Positions 7,095 through 7,330 of a stretch of 7,330 nt of DNA are shown one piece after another. Positions within the stretch are counted from its first letter, which is position 1. Each line of letters starts with the position of its first letter. Origin of the DNA: an uncultured bacterium (GTDB taxonomy: Bacteria > Acidobacteriota > UBA890); NCBI GenBank assembly GCA_937922775.1, contig CALAKE010000429.1:1-7330 (forward strand). Direction: 5' to 3'. The position numbers and the translations under genes were made by a program. The notes below the pieces were generated by a model, which made no database searches, had not been told where the DNA came from, and saw only the letters and a program-made list of their open reading frames with translations.

Positions 7095-7162
7095 CTAGGC
7101 TCCCCTAGTCGCTCCGGGTTCGTTCCTGGTGAAGGAACAGCCCGCTGCGAGGACACGGGGCT
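7095..7162 (+). promoter_or_regulatory. Candidate structured leader of ileS with three small hairpins
   Basis: Three perfect inverted repeats follow each other: CTAGG/CCTAG (7095-7099 and 7104-7108, 4-base loop), GTTCCT/AGGAAC (7122-7127 and 7133-7138, loop GGTGA) and AGCCC/GGGCT (7139-7143 and 7158-7162, 14-base loop). They lie in the 159-base gap between the FxLYD-like gene and ileS, just upstream of a terminator-like stem. Together they could form a regulatory leader. The canonical T-box sequence (AGGGTGGNACCGCG) is not present. Individually each hairpin could be chance. Confidence 0.3.
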
Positions 7163-7188
7163 CCTACTTCAACACTAGACAACATCTG

Positions 7189-7230
7189 GGCGCCGGCAGC
7201 TCGGAAACCCGGGCCGACCGGCGCCTTTTT
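7189..7230 (+). terminator. Intrinsic terminator-like hairpin abutting the ileS start
   Basis: GGCGCCGG (7189-7196) pairs perfectly with CCGGCGCC (7218-7225), followed directly by TTTTT (7226-7230). Inside, TCGG (7201-7204) can pair with CCGA (7214-7217), extending the stem beyond a CAGC bulge. This is a classic Rho-independent terminator shape. It may end the upstream transcript. However, ileS begins at 7236, leaving no room for a promoter after the hairpin, so any ileS mRNA with a leader must pass through it. An attenuator role is therefore plausible. Confidence 0.72.
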
Positions 7231-7235
7231 GGATC

Positions 7236-7330
7236 ATGAACTTCAAGAAGACCCTGAATCTGCCACGTACCGAGTTTCCCATGCGGGGGCGCCTGCCCGA
7301 TCGTGAGCCAGAGATGCTGGAGCGCTGGCA
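7236..7330 (+). CDS. ileS: Isoleucyl-tRNA synthetase, N-terminal fragment cut by the window edge
   Basis: Only the first 31 codons are in the window. They read MNFKKTLNLPRTEFPMRG and then RLPDREPEMLERW, closely matching the conserved IleS N-terminus (K-TLNLP-T-FPMR--L--REP--L--W). The cytoplasmic enzyme charges tRNA-Ile with isoleucine using ATP; its HIGH and KMSKS motifs lie beyond the window. The start is fixed by this conserved N-terminus. The only ribosome-binding-like bases are GGA at 7231-7233, two bases before the ATG, which is poor. The gene follows a terminator-like hairpin with a 5-base gap, so expression may depend on a conditional structure or on nearly leaderless initiation. Confidence 0.93.
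   Translation, partial: MNFKKTLNLPRTEFPMRGRLPDREPEMLERW

Noticed and set aside
7111..7140. GGGTTCGTTCC, resembling a tRNA T-arm
   Set aside because: No acceptor, D or anticodon stem can be fitted around it, and the segment instead forms the GTTCCT/AGGAAC hairpin.

Overview
The window is a GC-rich bacterial chromosome segment carrying four complete protein genes and the start of a fifth. All four complete products look exported: each has an N-terminal hydrophobic segment, and two are probably outer-membrane proteins. A DUF5916 outer-membrane protein, an OmpA-like protein with an Ig/PKD-type 'RPP...DPDGD' module and an Asp-box propeller point to a didermal bacterium. This mix is typical of Acidobacteriota, Gemmatimonadota and neighbouring phyla. 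That placement rests on protein style only; the window has no rRNA or other phylogenetic marker beyond a short ileS fragment. No mobile element, CRISPR array, tRNA or rRNA was seen.

Layout: 67-2445 (minus) encodes a large CBM9-like/DUF5916 outer-membrane beta-barrel protein. A divergent control region (about 2446-2734) separates it from a plus-strand pair. The pair is an OmpA-family protein (2735-4360, TTG start with a strong ribosome binding site) and, 18 bases later, a secreted Asp-box (BNR/sortilin-like) beta-propeller protein (4379-6577). After a 133-base gap with a repeated GGTAC element comes a small secreted FxLYD-like protein (6711-7076). A leader of about 160 bases with several hairpins follows. 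It ends in a terminator-like stem-loop with a five-T run, and isoleucyl-tRNA synthetase (ileS) starts only five bases after that run.

How the parts may work together: the OmpA protein probably ties the outer membrane to peptidoglycan, and the co-transcribed propeller would be a periplasmic or surface partner. No catalytic function can be assigned to the propeller, the DUF5916 protein or the FxLYD-like protein. The most unusual regulatory feature is the terminator-like hairpin against the ileS start, which suggests conditional read-through (attenuation) without a recognisable T-box. I do not see a clearly new defence or biosynthetic system here. The best leads are the ileS leader, the OmpA-propeller pair and the glycine-run repeat in the DUF5916 gene.
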